A stretch of DNA of 64,000 bases, taken from positions 1,058,154 to 1,122,153 of the forward strand of contig JANPWX010000219.1 in NCBI GenBank assembly GCA_024734555.1, read 5' to 3'. Source of the DNA: Trochalopteron elliotii (taxonomy: Eukaryota > Chordata > Aves > Passeriformes > Leiothrichidae). The notes under the pieces are model-generated. The model ran no database searches. It saw nothing but the letters and a program-made list of their open reading frames with translations, and was not told the DNA's origin. Below are positions 12,201 through 27,200 of this stretch, piece after piece (the stretch's first letter is position 1; each line of letters opens with the position of its first letter). The position numbers were made by a program, and so were the translations under genes.

Positions 12201-15200
12201 CACCATCCCCACTTTGCACACCTGGTGTGAGCTCAAGCCTCAAAATACTCCTTGTACTTCCCCTTAATTTCTTCTGCTTTTTGCCTTTCAACTCCTGCCT
12301 GTGTCAGGCTGTGAGTGCCAGAGTTGGCTTTGGGGAAGGCTTTTGGACTTTTGAGATGAAAAAGCCCAATTCTCAGTGCTTTTCCCTGCTTCAAAGCAAA
12401 GTCCTTCCCTGCAGCAGCTGGCTCTAAGTGCTGACCCACATCCACCACCTGCTCAGCATGGCCTGAAACCTGCTCATTTATATCAACACATTTTCCATCA
12501 TCCCAGTGTTCACAGGGCTCATTTCTCCCTTTCTCTCCCATTTGCTGCAGGGTTTTCAGGGATGCTGAGGGTACTCTGCACATCAGGTCTGCTGTCCCAG
12601 AGGATGCAGGGAATTACAGCTGCCATGCCAGCAGCACACTGGGCTGGGATGAGCAAGTGATCACCCTGGAGTTCACTGGTACCTGCTCCCTGCTCCCTGG
12701 CAGCACACTGGGAATGGGGCTGTGTGTGATGGAGGGTGCTGGGGTCAGCACACTGGGAATGGGGCTGTGTGTGATAAAAGGTGTTTGGGGACACCTCCCA
12801 GGGCTCTGGGGTGCCCTCTGGCTGGATGGCACCACACCCAGCGCAGCAGAGAGTGACCAAAGACATCTCTCCCCATGGCACAGAACCTCCTGCCATCCTG
12901 GCAGTGACGCCCAGCCTGAAGGTGCTGGTGGGAGAGGATGTGACCCTGGAGTGCTGGGTTTCGGGGGCACCCCCACCCCACATCGTGTGGTACAAAGGTG
13001 GGACCGGCAGCTGGGGGGACCCCTCTGCTGCCCTGCAGGGACATCACACCCCAGTGGGGTCCCCTGGTGTGACATCAGGAGGGACCCACAGAAGCACGTG
13101 GGGTGCTGATGTGGGGGTGTCGGGGCAGGGGAGCAGGCGATGGCGACATTCCCGGCGGGCACCCAGCGGGCGGTGCTGCGGCTGCAGGCGGTGCGGGAGG
13201 AGGACTCGGGGCTCTACGGCTGCCACGCCCTCGGCCAGGCCGGCAGCGCCTTCCACAGCACCCTGCTGCATGTGGGCTGTAAGTCCTACTGGGTCCTACA
13301 GAGTGCTCAGCCTGTTTCACAGCTCTGCTTTCTGGATCAGCTCCCCTTTGCTGCTTTCCAAGTCTCCCGGGCTTCTCAGCAGGGAGGTGTTGGTGCTTGG
13401 TATAAATGAGTAGGAGCCTGGTGGGATTTCCAAGCTTTGGGAAGATGCAGAAGGCTCAACAAGTTGGGAAAGACGAGGCAGTTGTTATTGCAGGGGGACA
13501 TGAGGGCTTGGGATGCAACCGTGGATGCAAAGTGCATTCAGTGGGATTAGGCAGAGGTGGGGGCTGACTTTTGTGTGTCTGAAAATCCAGGTGAAAATCT
13601 TTTGCTGGGGACAGAAGGGATGAAAGAACATGAGGAGGAGAGAAGGCTCTGTGTTGAGGGCAGCAGGGTTTAAAGCAGTTAAAGATGGAAAAGTGCAAGT
13701 TATTTTGCTGAGCCAGGGGTCGATGAGTATAACTGGAAGAGATGAAAACTGCAACAGCTCTGACAGCTTTGGAAAAGCACCAAATGCTTTAAGTCAGCCT
13801 TGTAACTTGTCAGGGCACCTGGCTCATTGGTTTTGCAGCCCCATCCCTTCTCCAGGCTCAGCTGTGGGGAAGCTGGGATTCTGGACCTGCCTGAGCCCTT
13901 TCTCTGCTGCTCTCTCCTCCAGCTGCCCCTCACTTTCCTGAGCCCTTGGGTGACATGGAGGTCAAGGCTGGGGAGAGTGTGAGCCTGCTGTGCCGTGTTG
14001 AGGGATCTCCCCTGCCACAGGTCACCTGGTCCCGGCAGGACGGGAAGCCTGTGGTGGGCTGGCAGAGACCATGGGGTGTTTCCAGCCAACTGGAGGCTGC
14101 CCAGCTCCTCATTGACAGTAAGAGCTGAGTGTGCATGCATTTATTTGTATTTTTAACTTGTGCAAGCTTAGCTGTGCAGTAACAGCCTGCAAGCCTCCAG
14201 CTCTGAGGGGTCTGTTCCCACTGGAGATGGTGCTGGGGTAGGGGATGGTGGGGCCTATCCTGGAGCTTGCTCGGGGCTCTCCAGCCCCACCAGGCTGAGG
14301 CTTCTCCCCACTGCTCCAGGTGCCTCGCTGGATGACCAAGCCATCTACATCTGTGAAGCCCAGAATGAGTTTGGGAAAATCCAGGCAGAGGTCAAGCTCA
14401 CAGTCACAGGACAGGGTTTGTTTTTCTGTGCTTTGGTTGGTGAATGGATCCCAGCTGAGCTGGCAGTGAGTGAGTGGCAGACCAGAGCAGCTGTCTCTGG
14501 TGCTGAGCTGGCCACAGTGAATGCTCAGCAACCCCAGGGCAGGGTTTGGGCAATGCCCTTCCAAGCCCTCTTTGGCTTCATATGCTGAAATGCAGCCAAA
14601 CTGCAGTGAATGTCCCCAGATTCCTGGGGGAGTGGAATTGGACCTGGCTTATGCTGAGCCAGGATCCAGACCTTGGAAGAAAGGTGATCTCGATCCATTC
14701 TCCTGAGCATTCCTGGCCAGTTTATCACTGATCAATACTGATTTCCTTTCCCCTCTTTCAAGCAGCCCCAGAGATAGCTCTTGCATCCCCCGTGGTCCGT
14801 GTGCTCCCAGGCCAGCCCGTGTCCCTGCCCTGTGTGATCCTGGCTGGGAGCCCATTCCCAGCCCGCCACTGGCTGAAGGATGGGCAGAGGGTGAGACTTC
14901 CATGCCTGCTGGGATGATGGGTGGGTGGATGGACACCTGTCTCTGGTGGGGCTTCACTGCAGGATGGATCCCCCCAACCTTTGGGGGAGAAAGCTGCTTG
15001 TGAAAGAATCCAGTGGAGCATTTGTGTTGGGAAGGCAACGTGGGTTTATCTCCACATCAGGATGTTGCTCAAGGATTCATGTCTGGATGTGCCCCATAGA
15101 TGCAGGGATATGTTGGTGTATGACCCTGCCCTCTGTCCTGCTTTCTGCTCTCTGCCCATGTCCAGGTAGCCCCAGGTGACCACTATTCCATCCAGGCTGA

Positions 15201-18200
15201 TGGGAGCCTGCACGTGGACCAGGCATCACAGGGGGATGCAGGGACATTCACTTGTGAGGTGACCAACGCCCTCGGCTCACACAGGCAGGACGTGTCCCTG
15301 GTCATCCATGGTGAGTGACAGGGACCTGGGTGTCCCTTCTTGGCAGTGACATGGGGTCTGCTCTCTGTGGTGGATGTGGCCATGCAGGATGAGCAGCAGC
15401 TTCTCTTCCTTCCCAGTTCCTCCCAGCATTGAGCCTGGCCCTGTTCTGGTCACTGCCACCGAGGGAGCAGCTGTCACCCTGTGGTGCAATGCCACCGGTG
15501 TGCCCCCCCCTACTGTCACCTGGGCAAAGGTAGGTGACAGGGACAGGTGGGCTGCTGTGCCCCTGCCACCCTCGGGTTCAGGGCAATGTGTTTGAAGGGG
15601 GTGTAGCTTTCCAGTGTGGCTGTGGTTGCCTGGGGAGGTGGCACCAAGTGTCCTGGGAAGCTGGGACCAGGACATGGCTTGCTCTGATGTGTCCAGATCT
15701 CTCTTCTTGCCTTTGGGATGTTCTTGCAGGAGAATCTCTGCCTTCCTCCCTTCCCTTTTCTTTTGTAGGGCACGGAGCCCATTTCATTGAGCCCACACTA
15801 CCAACTTGACCCCGATGGGACCCTCCTGATCCCTTCATTGTCCCCTGGGGATGCTGGCACCTACTTCTGCACAGCCACCAATGCAGCAGGATTCTCCAGC
15901 CGGGAGATGCAGCTCTCCATCAGCAGTGAGTGCTCAGGACAGCTCCAGAGGGGGCTGGCAGGGAGAGAATGACCTGGGAACACTCCTGGCTTCCTTGGAG
16001 CACCAATCCAGGTGCCAGATGGGTTTGCAGGATCGGAAGAGGGCTGTGGGGCACCTGGAGTATCCCTGCTCCAGCTGTGCTCCCTCTCCATCCAGCAAAG
16101 CCCAGGATCAGTGTGAATGGATCACAGGCATCAGACCCTGTCACCATCCTGGCTGTGCTGGGGCAGGAGACCACCCTGCCCTGTGAGGTCCAAGGATTTC
16201 CCCCTCCCTTGGTGGTGTGGAGCCGGGAGCCCCAGCCCCTGCCTCTCGCCACCACGAGGTAAGGAGGGTGCTGGGGGCCACGATCTCCTGGGATTTTGTG
16301 TCTCTCCAGAGGGGTGTCAGGTCCATGAAGGGACTCAGTTGCTTGGCAGGGAGATGTGAAGGGCATCCCTGGCATCCTCTGGCCAATGCTCAATGCAGGA
16401 GCTGAGGCAGCCGAGCAGTGCTGCATTAGCTCTGCTCTCCTTGGAGAGCACCAGGCTTTTTTTCCACCTTCCAAACATCTGCTGGAACCAAGCAGCTGCT
16501 TCCAGTCATTCATGTGTCTACCCAGGACACAGGGCTGGGGTTGGGAAGGAAAGGCAACTCCAGTGCAGCTCCTCACCCTGCTGTCTGTCTTCATGCACAT
16601 TCCTACCTTGTGCTGTCACAAGGTCAAGGATGTGCCTGGGGATGGTGGATCCCTGTGGGAAGTGTTGGATTGATGCTTCTTGGGATGAGGTTTGGCACAG
16701 ACACAGTTTTTTAGCCCAGCAGTGGCTTTGTCTGCACTGGGATGTGGGGTTTTAGCCCAGTTTTGTTCCAGTGAGTGTCTTCTGAAGGGACAAATCCATT
16801 TGTTGAAGCTGATGGCAACCATGACACAGTCATTTAATGTGATTTGATGGGTGAGGATAAACACATATCCAACCATTCTCCAGGTTATCTGGTGTCTTGG
16901 TCTTCCAATGTTTTCTCCATCCGTTAGCACCATGTTGGAAGGAACCACCTGATGTCATGGGCCCTGGTCTTGGGGTTAAGCCCTTCTTTCCATGTACCTG
17001 GGGATTGCTGTGGCTAGGGGAAGCAGGAAGGAGTCTTAGTTTTGCTCTTCTTGGGGGATGTATTGCCTTGTTGTTCGTGTCTGATTTGCCGTGGCTGCTC
17101 CTGGCTGACCTGTGCTGCTCCCCACATCTCAGCTGGCTTGTCTGTGCTGAGTGATTTATGGGAGCACACGAGGAGGAATCTGCAGCCGTGGGCTGAGATG
17201 ATATTATGTCTGTGGAGCACAGATGAGGCTGGGAATGAGAGCATGGCCAGCTCCAGCTGCAGGGGCTGTACTCTGGGGGGACCCTTGTCCTCCTTCATCC
17301 CCCTGGGCTCATGAGCTGCCTCGTGCTGAGCTCGTGCAGGGGTTGAGCAAAGGGGATTTGCCCCCATGGGCAGCTGTGCCACCCTCTTTGAATGGGAGGT
17401 GGCCATGGTGACCTTCCCTTGGCTGTCCCAAGGTGATGGTGAGCTCTCAGCCCAGGGCTGGGTGAGGGATGACATGGCTGCTTCTCCCATTCAGCTTTTC
17501 TGTTCCTCCTCCCCCAAGGTTCAGTGTCCTCCCTTCAGGATCCCTCCACCTGTCTGAGCCCCAGGTGACAGACACTGGGCTCTACACCTGCACGGCCACC
17601 AACGCAGCAGGGAACGCCTCGCTCAGCTACAGCCTGAACGTCCAAGGTTCAGACACCCCCCCTGGGCTGCATGTGCCCCTGGAGCCCTGCAAAACCCTGC
17701 AAAACCCTCCAAACCCTTGGGTGCCCTCATGTCCCTGTGCCAGGGTCTGAGGGTGGTCCCAGCCTGAGGTCCCCTCTCCCCCCAGCTCCCCCCCAGCTGT
17801 GGATTGGTGATGGGGAAAACCACCTGGCAGCTGTTGCCAACACCTCCCTGAGGATTCACTGTCATGCAGTGGGCAGCCCCCCACCCCAGATCCAGTGAGT
17901 GCTCCCTGTGTTCCCAGGATGGGTGGTAGGGGCTTGGGGTGTCCCTTAGGGTGGGAAGCATCCATTCCTTCTCCTTGTCCTCTGCTCAACAGTTCTCTGC
18001 TGGCACTGCCAGCCCCATGCCAGGTGACAAGGGGACAGTCCTTGCTGCCAGCACCCCACCGTTCACCCTGTTGGTGTGCAGAGACAGGGTGGGGGTGGTG
18101 GCAGGACAGACCAAGGACTTGCTGCCTGTCCCCTTCCTCGTAGGTGGCTGAAGGATGGGCACCCTCTGGATGGGCAGGATGGTGTGGTGGTGTCCCAGGA

Positions 18201-21200
18201 CGGTGGGACAGTGCTGGTCACCCGAGTGGGGCTTGGTCATGAAGGGCTCTACATCTGCCAAGGCAGCAACTGGGCAGGGCTGGCCCAGGCAGAGGTGCAG
18301 GTTACAGTGCATGGTGAGTGCAGCATGTGGGGTGAGATGATCTATCCCATCCCATGTGTTGGGAAGAACATGGTTGCCCAATGGGATGGGAGTTCTTGGC
18401 CCAGTGTTTTGGTAGGTACAGGGTCACTGGCTCGATCCCTTGGGATCTTGTCCCTTGATCTTGTCTCAGCTTCATAGCTGAGAGGTGATGGCCACTGGCA
18501 CCACAGTAAATCTTTGGTGTTTCCTGCTGGAGGATCCTCCCCCAGCCCCATTTCCCCTCCACCAGCAGGATGTGACCCTGAAGGTGCCAGGTGACAAACC
18601 AGGCAGGGAACAGAGATTCCTGCCTGGGAAGAATGAATGTCTCATTGGGGCAGGGACCAAACCTGCTGGGTGCCTTGGGGAGTAGTGGTGGCACCATGGG
18701 GTCCCCTCCCAGAGAGGGGACTGAGCTGTGGATCCTGTCTGCTGCCCTGCCAGGGCTCAGTGTGTACCCAGAGCCATCGGTGAGCCTGGCTGTGCCCCAG
18801 GGCCCTGCACGGTGGTGGCTGCAGCCAGCCCGGGTCACACAGAGCCGATGACAATGGCTGCTGGCTTGCAGTGCCCCCAAACATCGAGCCCAGCGCGGTG
18901 GATCTGGCCATCCCGGAGAACGGCTCGGCATCCCTGGAATGCCTGGCCTCGGGGCTGCCCGCTCCCGGTGAGTCAATCCTGTTCCTCAGCTCTTGAATCC
19001 CGGGGGTTTTCCCTGGGTGAGGGGGTAGAGCATCGCTCCTCACAGCTCAGCTCTCTGCCTCCCTCCAGACATCACCTGGTACAAGGGGCACGAGCAGCTC
19101 TCGGCTGGAGCAGGGCTGACCCTGTCCAGGGATGGGAAGCTCCTGCAGATCCCTCGTGCCCGAGTCTCCGATGCCGGCAGCTACCGCTGCGTGGCCTCCA
19201 GCGTGGCGGGTGTGGCTGAGCTCCGGTACAGCCTGCAGGTCACTGGTGAGTGCAGCTGTGCTCTCCTGGGAGATGGGGCTTCCCCCCTGGAATATCTCGT
19301 GTGAGCATGGGATCAGTGGGATTGTCCCAGCCCTCAGGATACATCCCTGGAAAATGGCTCTAGCAGAGCCCCCTGTCCTCTGCTTCATTTGCAATTCCAG
19401 TCATGCAATGCTCTGAATTCATCCCAAATGATGCCCTGGAAAGCCGTGGTCCCATAGATGAGTACTGCCAGGTCCCCATTATGGGGTCACCTACCCACCC
19501 TGTCCCTGTTGCACTCTGTGTCCCTGGTGACATTTTTGTCCCCCCTGGACTCAGTGGACTCAGTGGTGACTCCTGGGCTGCTGCCAAGACAGGCACTGGA
19601 CACTTTTCCTCACTTGATCCAAGCATCCCTGCTGCTTCCCAGACCACTCAGCATGTCCACAGCACCGGGGGCTGAGCCAGGCTCTGGCTTTTCTCAGGGA
19701 TACTCTAGGCCAGTTGGTGGAAGTCCTGCAGGCAGGTGGCCAGGGAGTGGAGAAGATCCAGTTCTCCTGCTCTGGGCTTGTTCCTGCAATCTCTTCCCAG
19801 GGAAATGTTTGCACGTTTGCCGTCCTGGCTCGGGTGGATTGTTTGGGTTCTGCTGTTTTTGTTTTTCAAGGGTTTCTGGGTGTTGGGGCTTTTCTTCTCC
19901 AAACTGATATCCCTCATGGGAAGGAGTTACCATTTTCCAGCCAGCTGTATTTATGAGCAGCTGAGAACATCATCTGATAATGGAAAGACTTGGGTAACCT
20001 TCTCAGTAAGCAGGGCTGCCTAATAAGGCTGTGTCTGGCTAACCTGACCTTGGGCTGCTTGTGGGATGCTTGGTCATCCTCTGCTGTTGGCCACGTGCAG
20101 TTAAAAGCATCCCTCTCTTGGCTGGAGAGACAAGATTATTGTTTCCACGTGAAGCCAGAGAAGAGGAATGTCACAGGGGTTTTTGTGGCACCCAGCAGGG
20201 TAGCAGGGGGTGTGTATCCAGCAGGATGGAGCTCCAATGAGGAGCTGCCCTTCTCCTCTTGTCCAGTGCCATCAGTGAACTGTTCCTCTCATCCCTGCAG
20301 TGCCTCCATCCTTCTCCTCACCAGAGCCTGAGGCTGTGTCTGTGCCAGAGGGACAATCTGTCCAGCTGGCCTGTGAGTGCCATGGGATCCCCCTGCCCAC
20401 CCTGAGCTGGTGGAAGGACGGTAGGGCCCTGTTCCTCAGCCTCATCTCTCCCCACATGGGCTGACCCAGCTGTTGGGCTCCTCGGAGCAAGGAGCGCTTT
20501 TTGTTGAGCAGTATCCAGCTTCTGGGTGGGAATTTGTCCTGCTGGGAGCCTGAGGGAAAGCTGCTGTCCCTTTCCCTGGGCAGGTGAGCCCCTCTCCACA
20601 CAGCCAGGGAGCCCAAAGCTGGTGTCCCCAGGAGGGAACATGGTGTACATGGAGAAGGTACAGCTGCTGGACGAGGGCACGTACATCTGCGAGTGCAGGA
20701 ATGCTGCTGGCAGCAGCAGCAAGGAGCATCACCTGGAGGTGCACGGTGAGCATGGGGCACCAGAGACATGTGGGGATGGATGGAGGTGTTGTGACACCTC
20801 AGTGCAAGGTCCAGCTGGACCCAAAAGCCACTGCCTGGTGCCTTGTGTATTGTGGAAGGGATGCTGCTACCTGGGTCAGCTTTGCCCCTGCACTTGTGCA
20901 CGGCTGAGGGAGTTGCTGCACATCCCCTCCACCCTGTGTCCCTCTGCCCACAGCACTGCCGAGGGTCCAGGGCAGCAGCAACACCCCAAGGAAGGTTTCT
21001 GTCATCGAGGGTGGTGAGACAGTTCTGGACTGTGAGGCCATGGGGACACCAGCACCGTGGGTGACGTGGGTGAAGGACAGGCAGCCCCTGACTGGTGGGG
21101 ACGGGCTCCTGCTGACAGAGCAAGGCAGGAGGCTGCACATCCCCAGGGCAGAGGTGGCCCATGCAGGACACTACACTTGCCTGGTCGCCAAGGCAGAGGG

Positions 21201-24200
21201 ACAGGAGCAGAGGGAGTTTGATGTTGTGGTGCATGGTAAGGACGTGGGGTGGGGCTGGTGGCTGGGGGTGGGGTGGATGCAGGCAGGATGAGGAGGGCGG
21301 TGATTGGAGTAACTTGATGTGGAGTAGATGTTGGACAATCCAGCATGTAGCAGGTCTCAGGGCTGGCAGGGTTATGCTTCAGGAATAGATGTAGAACTGT
21401 GTCCATCAGGCAGGAGTTTCTTTCCAGAGCCATCAGAGCAGATCATCTCATATAAAGTCCTCTACTACCCAAGGACTTGGGGAAACCTCATGGCTCATGG
21501 TCACTCAAGTTATAAAAAATCTGAGGTGGCTCAGGCAGGTGTCACACTGTGGCCATCCCAGTGTGGCACCTGTAAGCCTGGGCTCAGTGTGCAGGTAAGT
21601 GGCACATACTTGCTGTGGGTCCCCTGTCCCATAACACCTTTGAAGCCACCACCTCCAGGTGATGCTAATGGTCCTTCAGGGTTTGCGTCCTAAAGCTGTG
21701 CAAAGCAAGAAGGTGGGAAAAAAAAAACAGGTTCACCCAGTTCTCCCCTCTTTGCTTTACTCCTTTGATGTCCTGGCTGCTTTGTAAATGGATGTCCATC
21801 TTTTTCTGCATCCCCAGTTCCTCCTGAGTTCATTCAAGGATCAGGATTGACAACCAATGTCAGCGTTTCCCTGCAAGGATCCCTGACACTGACCTGTGAG
21901 CCCACTGGCATTCCCCAGCCCACTGTCACCTGGTTCAGGGATGGCTCTCCTGTCACCCCCAGCGAGCACACACATGTGCTTTCAGGTCAGAGGTCTGGGT
22001 GCTGTGAGAGACGAGTGCTTTGGGAACATGTTTTGCCCCAACACTGATGAGTTCAAACTCCTGGTGGAGCTACAGCCACAGAGGAGCACAGTTGGGATGT
22101 GCTGGTACCTGGATCAGGGCCCTGAGACCTCCCTGCTCTGTGCTTCCAGGGGGCTGGCTGCTGAGGCTTACCCATGCACGAGCCCAGGATGGTGGTCACT
22201 ATTCCTGCCTGGCTAGCAACGTGGCTGGTGAGGCCAGGAGGCATTTCTACGTGGAGGTCCTAGGTAAGGAGGGATCTTCTGTCTGCTGCAGGATTCCTGA
22301 TGGGGTTTCAGAGCTCCACCCTTGCAGGAACAGACATGAGTTAAGACTGGACACGCTGGGTGTGCTGGAGTCCTTAGGATGTGATCTCAGAGGCCAAGCT
22401 GGCCAGCTGCTGAAGTCCCTGGGGGCTTGTGTTCCTAGTTCCTCCCCACATTGAGAAGGCGGGTGAAGAACACACCTTCAAAGTGCCCGAGGGTCACCCT
22501 GTCACCTGGGCCTGCCTGGCTTCAGGTGAGCATCAACTGGGGAAGGGAGGTGGCATGAGCAAGTGGGAGATGGGGCTCAGGGGCCGACCTGAGTCTCACT
22601 TTGGGGTGTGGAGCAAACGGATGGCTCCAGTCAGAGACATGAAAACAACTGAAATCAGCTGCAGAGATCTTTTGAGATGGTTCCTGGCTCTGCAGTTGTG
22701 CTGTCCGGGAAGCGCTGGGGAGGGGACGCCCACGTGTGGAGCCTGTTCCACAATGTAAACTCCAATCTTTCCCAAATGGAACTAAAATTCCTCTAATCTC
22801 ATTTCTCCTTTAGTGATGGGAATAATTAATCACCTCCCACTCAGGACAGTCCTCTTTCTTCCTACTGGCTCATCCAGCAGCTTCTAAAATCCTGATCCAG
22901 ACCATGATAGCTCTGGTTTGGGATGATGTCCCTGCTTTCCAGAAAAGCTCTGACAGTGACCCCAGCCAGGCTGTGCTCACACATGGAAAAACTCCACCCA
23001 AAGGCCAAAACCCACTTTTCATCCCTCACAGGCAACCCGCAACCTAAGATCACCTGGCTGAAAGACAACCACCCTCTCCCTGGCACCTTCTCCATCTCCC
23101 CTGATGGCTCCTTGTTCCACATCCCCCAAGCCTCCCTGGCCCATGCTGGTCGCTACTCCTGCGTGGCCTCCAGCTCTGTGGCAAATCAGACCAAGCACTA
23201 CCTGCTGGATGTTTTGTGTATGAGATGCTTTTGGATGGAGGCAGGGCCTCATGTGTGGGCAGACTTAGTGGGTTTTAATGGCCTGCCCCCGGTAGGTGGG
23301 GAGGATCCCCTAGTCCTACAGCCAAAGCATGGCTTGGACTTGTCCCAAGTCCTTGTGAGAGCTGTTGGAGGAGCAGAAAGCACCTGTTTAGTGCAGGATC
23401 CATCTGTGATGGTGGCATGTGGGAAGGGGGAATGTGTCTTCTGGATTTCTGTGTTTTTGGAGGGCAGCAGGACAGGGTAGAGGCTGAAGTTGGCACATGC
23501 TGTGTCAAGTCCAACTCCCTGAACTTGGGTCATGCTCTCTGGTGGGGGGATGAAGCCCTGGGAAGCCCAAGTGTGTGCTAGTGCTGATCTAACCCACAAC
23601 CACATCTCTGCAGCCAGTCCCACCTTGGCTCGACATGATGCTGCTGCAGAAGAAGTGACAGTGATCATCAACAACCCCATCTCCCTGGTCTGTGAGGCTC
23701 TGCCATACCCATCTCCCAACATCACCTGGCTCAAGGACGAGGTTCCTCTCAAAGCATCTAGAAATGTCCTCCTGCTCCCTGGTACTGTGCTACTGTCCAC
23801 TGGCTCTGCATGACTGTGTATGCCTTGGGGAGTGGGAGTGGGGCTTTTTCTTGGTCTGGCTGGGGTCCAGCACAGTGGGATGGTGAGAAGTCATTATCCT
23901 GCAGGACCTGAGGGCTCAGGCCATCAGCTGGATGCTGCTCTTCTAAGTGCTGCTTCCCCTGATAATAACTAGAGCCTCCTCAGTGCTGATTTTTATAAGC
24001 CTGGGACTGGGCTCTAGAAGAGCATGAGGCCCCCTCCAGCCAGGCTTGCAGGTGCTCAGCAGGTCCTTTGAGGTGCCTTCAGGTGCCGTGGGGAGAGAGA
24101 GTTGTGGCTGTGAGCAGCAACCCTCTCAGGAGACCCCTTTTGCCCAGGTGGCCACGGGCTGCAGATCCTGAATGCCCAGGAGGAGGACACGGGCACCTAC

Positions 24201-27200
24201 AGCTGCATCGTGGCCAACGAGGATGGGGAGGCTGTGAAGAACTATGCTGTGAAGGTCCTGGGTGAGGGAGCTCCCCGTGTCCTTCCCAATTCCTGCAGTG
24301 CCCCCACCACTGTAACCGAGCCAGTGCTGCTTCCTTTTGCTTCCTTTTGCTTCCCTTTGTCTTTCCCCATTAGTTCCTCCTTGGATTGCCAGAGAGGATC
24401 CTTTGGGGGAATTTGCTATGAAAGAGGTGAAAGCCAAGGTCAACAGCACAGTGGTGCTGGAGTGTGAGACCTGGGCTGTGCCCGAGCCAACCATCCGGTG
24501 GTACAAGGACAAGCAGGTGAGGTCCCAGCTGTGAGCAGGGAGGAGCTGCTGGGTTTGGGGACTGTCCCAGCTGGATGGAGTGGGAAGATACCCTTTATGC
24601 AGCTGGCTGGGCTCTGCCCCATTCCTTGGTGTGTAATCCTCCTTCTCTTTCTTCCCTTCAGCTTCTGGCAAGCTCCGAACACCTCCAGATCCTCAGTGAG
24701 GGGCAGGTCCTCCAGATCCAACCAGCTGGTGTCTTGGATTCAGGACACTACACTTGTGTGGCCACCAATGCTGTGGGTGAAGATGACAGGGACTTCATCG
24801 TGCATGTCCAAGGTGAGCCCTGGGCATGGAGCCAGTACCCAGAGTGGGGGGTGTCTCAGCAAGAGCAGGGCTCCTTGGGGGTCACTTGGAGCAGAGAAGG
24901 GTGAGCAGGAAAAAAGCTTAAGCCTGCTGGAAAACACCATCTCCTCAGCTCCAGTGAGGGCAGATGCTGTGGATGCACCTGGGGGTCGATGTCCCTGTTC
25001 CCCACAGCTGACCACAGCCTGTCCCTGCAGTGCCCCCCATCTTCCAGCAGCAAACAAGCCCCAAAGAAGCCCTTGAGATCTTCTATCGGGAGGAGGACCA
25101 GGATGGGGAGGTGACAGAGCACCGACAGGCTGTCCTTGGCCAGCCCACTGCCCTCTACTGTGACACCAGTGCCATCCCACCCCCCCAGCTCACCTGGTAC
25201 AAGGATGGGGAGCTCCTCTCCCCTGGCCCGAGGGTGCTGATGCTGCAAGGTAATGGGTAGTAGTAGTGGGTGTGAACCCCCACTGTGGGGCTTGGGGGTG
25301 GTCCTGGAGCAGCCTGGTGGGTTGAGAGCATCCATAGCACGGAAGAGGTTTGTTCCTGTCCCCTTCCTCCTGCCACCATACACAGCACCTGTGGGACCTC
25401 TGAGTCACTGGGGCTGTGCAGGGCTCTATGCAGCGTGGGGCTGGCAGGGATATCCCACAAACCCTTCCCTGTGCCCTGTCCCGTGTCACAGGGGGCCGGG
25501 TGCTGCAGCTGCAGGCAGTGCAGGAGGAGGACAGGGGCAGGTACACCTGTGAGGCGGCCAATGCTGCAGGATGGGACCGCCTGCACTACGAGCTGGAGGT
25601 GCTGAGTGAGTACAGGGACAGGGGACACTGGGTTGGGGCACACAACAGCCCCATAACCACCTGCTTCCAGCTGCCCCGGCCATCCGTGGTGGCACAGAGG
25701 ACCTGGTGGAGGAGGTGACAGCCACCATCAATGGCACTGTGCGCTTTGAGTGTGAAGCCACTGGGCACCCAGAGCCCACAATGTCCTGGCTCTGGAATGA
25801 TCTCCCCATCGAGGCTGGCCCACGGCACCAGCTGCTGGAGGGTGGCACAGTCCTGCAGGTTGGTGTTCTGCTAAGCAGGTGGTTGTGTTGGGGAAAGACA
25901 CCGGATGGAGGGGATGGGGCATTCTTTCCTCCCAAAGGAGGTTGCCCTGGTCTCACCAAGGTCCCCATGTGAGTCCCAGCATCTCCCCAGCTCGGGGCAG
26001 CCCTCAGTGGTGCTCTGCTCCCCCTCTGCAGGTGGCACTGGTGGAGGCGGGTGACACCGGGAGTTACACGTGCATGGCTGAGAACCTGGCCGGGTCAGCC
26101 GAGAAGCACTTTGCCCTCGCTGTGCAGGGTAAGGCATCTCCCCTTCCCTGGGTCACTGATTTACTCCCCTCCTCCTCTTTCTCCACCAACTGGAGTTTCC
26201 CGTGGCTCTGGAGCTGCCTCTCTCCCTGTGCTGGTCACGCTGGCCCCGTGCGAGGAGCCTGAGGTGCCACACGCTCCGAGCAGGCAAGAGGCTCGGTGCG
26301 TGTTTCCTCCCGGGGAGGCATCGACCTCTGCACTGATGGCTCCCCTTTGGCACTGTCTTTTGGGTGCACTGGAGCAGAAGCTCCCTGGAGCGCGGGTACA
26401 GAGCCCGAACACGTCGATGGCATCGTCAATGGCAGCGTCTCACTCGTGTGTGACATCCGATCCCACCCGGCTGCGGAGATCACCTGGTACAAGGATGGCC
26501 ACGCCCTGCGGCTCGGTGAGGAGGTGACCGTCACCCGAGGTATGCTGGGATGAGCCAGGATGATTACTCGTGCCCCAGCTCTTGACAGCGAGCTCTAGGT
26601 GCCCTAATCCCCCTTTTTTGGATGCCCCATGTGGGTCTCGAGCTCAGCCTTTGGGTTGTACGACACACTAATGACACTGCTGAGTGATCAGCAAGGGCTG
26701 CATCCTGCAGAACTCCATGCTGCTGCTTCCTGGGAGCTCAGTGCCCTTTCCTGTGGGGCACAGCAAGGCTTTGGACCTCAAAGATGAGACTTCCATGGCC
26801 ACATTCCTTTTGCATGGAGCTTGGCCAGGTGCTGGGGGATCAGTCATCTTGCTTGGCATGGTAGCCCAGACCTGGTTCTGCTCCAGGCTGTCCTGATTCC
26901 CTGCTCTCCACTTCTTCCAGGCTCTCGAGTGCTGCAGCTCCCTCACCTGCAGCTTTCCAGCTCAGGCATATACACGTGCATGGCACTGAACGTGGCCAGC
27001 CAGGATGAGAAGAGCTTCATCCTCACCATCCATGGTAAGTGGTGAGGACTCTGCCTGGAGCTCTGTCCCCAGAGCACACACTCAGGAGCTGACAGTGAAC
27101 CCCAGTCTGTCTCACACTTCCTGTCCCTGCTTATCCTCCTCAGAACCCCCAGGCATCCAGGACCCACAGCAGGAGACGCTTGAAGCTGACATGGGGACAC

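Noticed and set aside
16770..16930. AT-richer patch in HMCN2 intron 22 as a transposon
   Set aside because: No terminal repeats, no CR1-type 3' signature, no family recognised.
21428..21594. Possible extra HMCN2 exon (acceptor tttccag, donor gtaagt)
   Set aside because: Starts in the right phase but ends phase 0, which does not fit the next exon; no Ig cysteine-tryptophan pattern.
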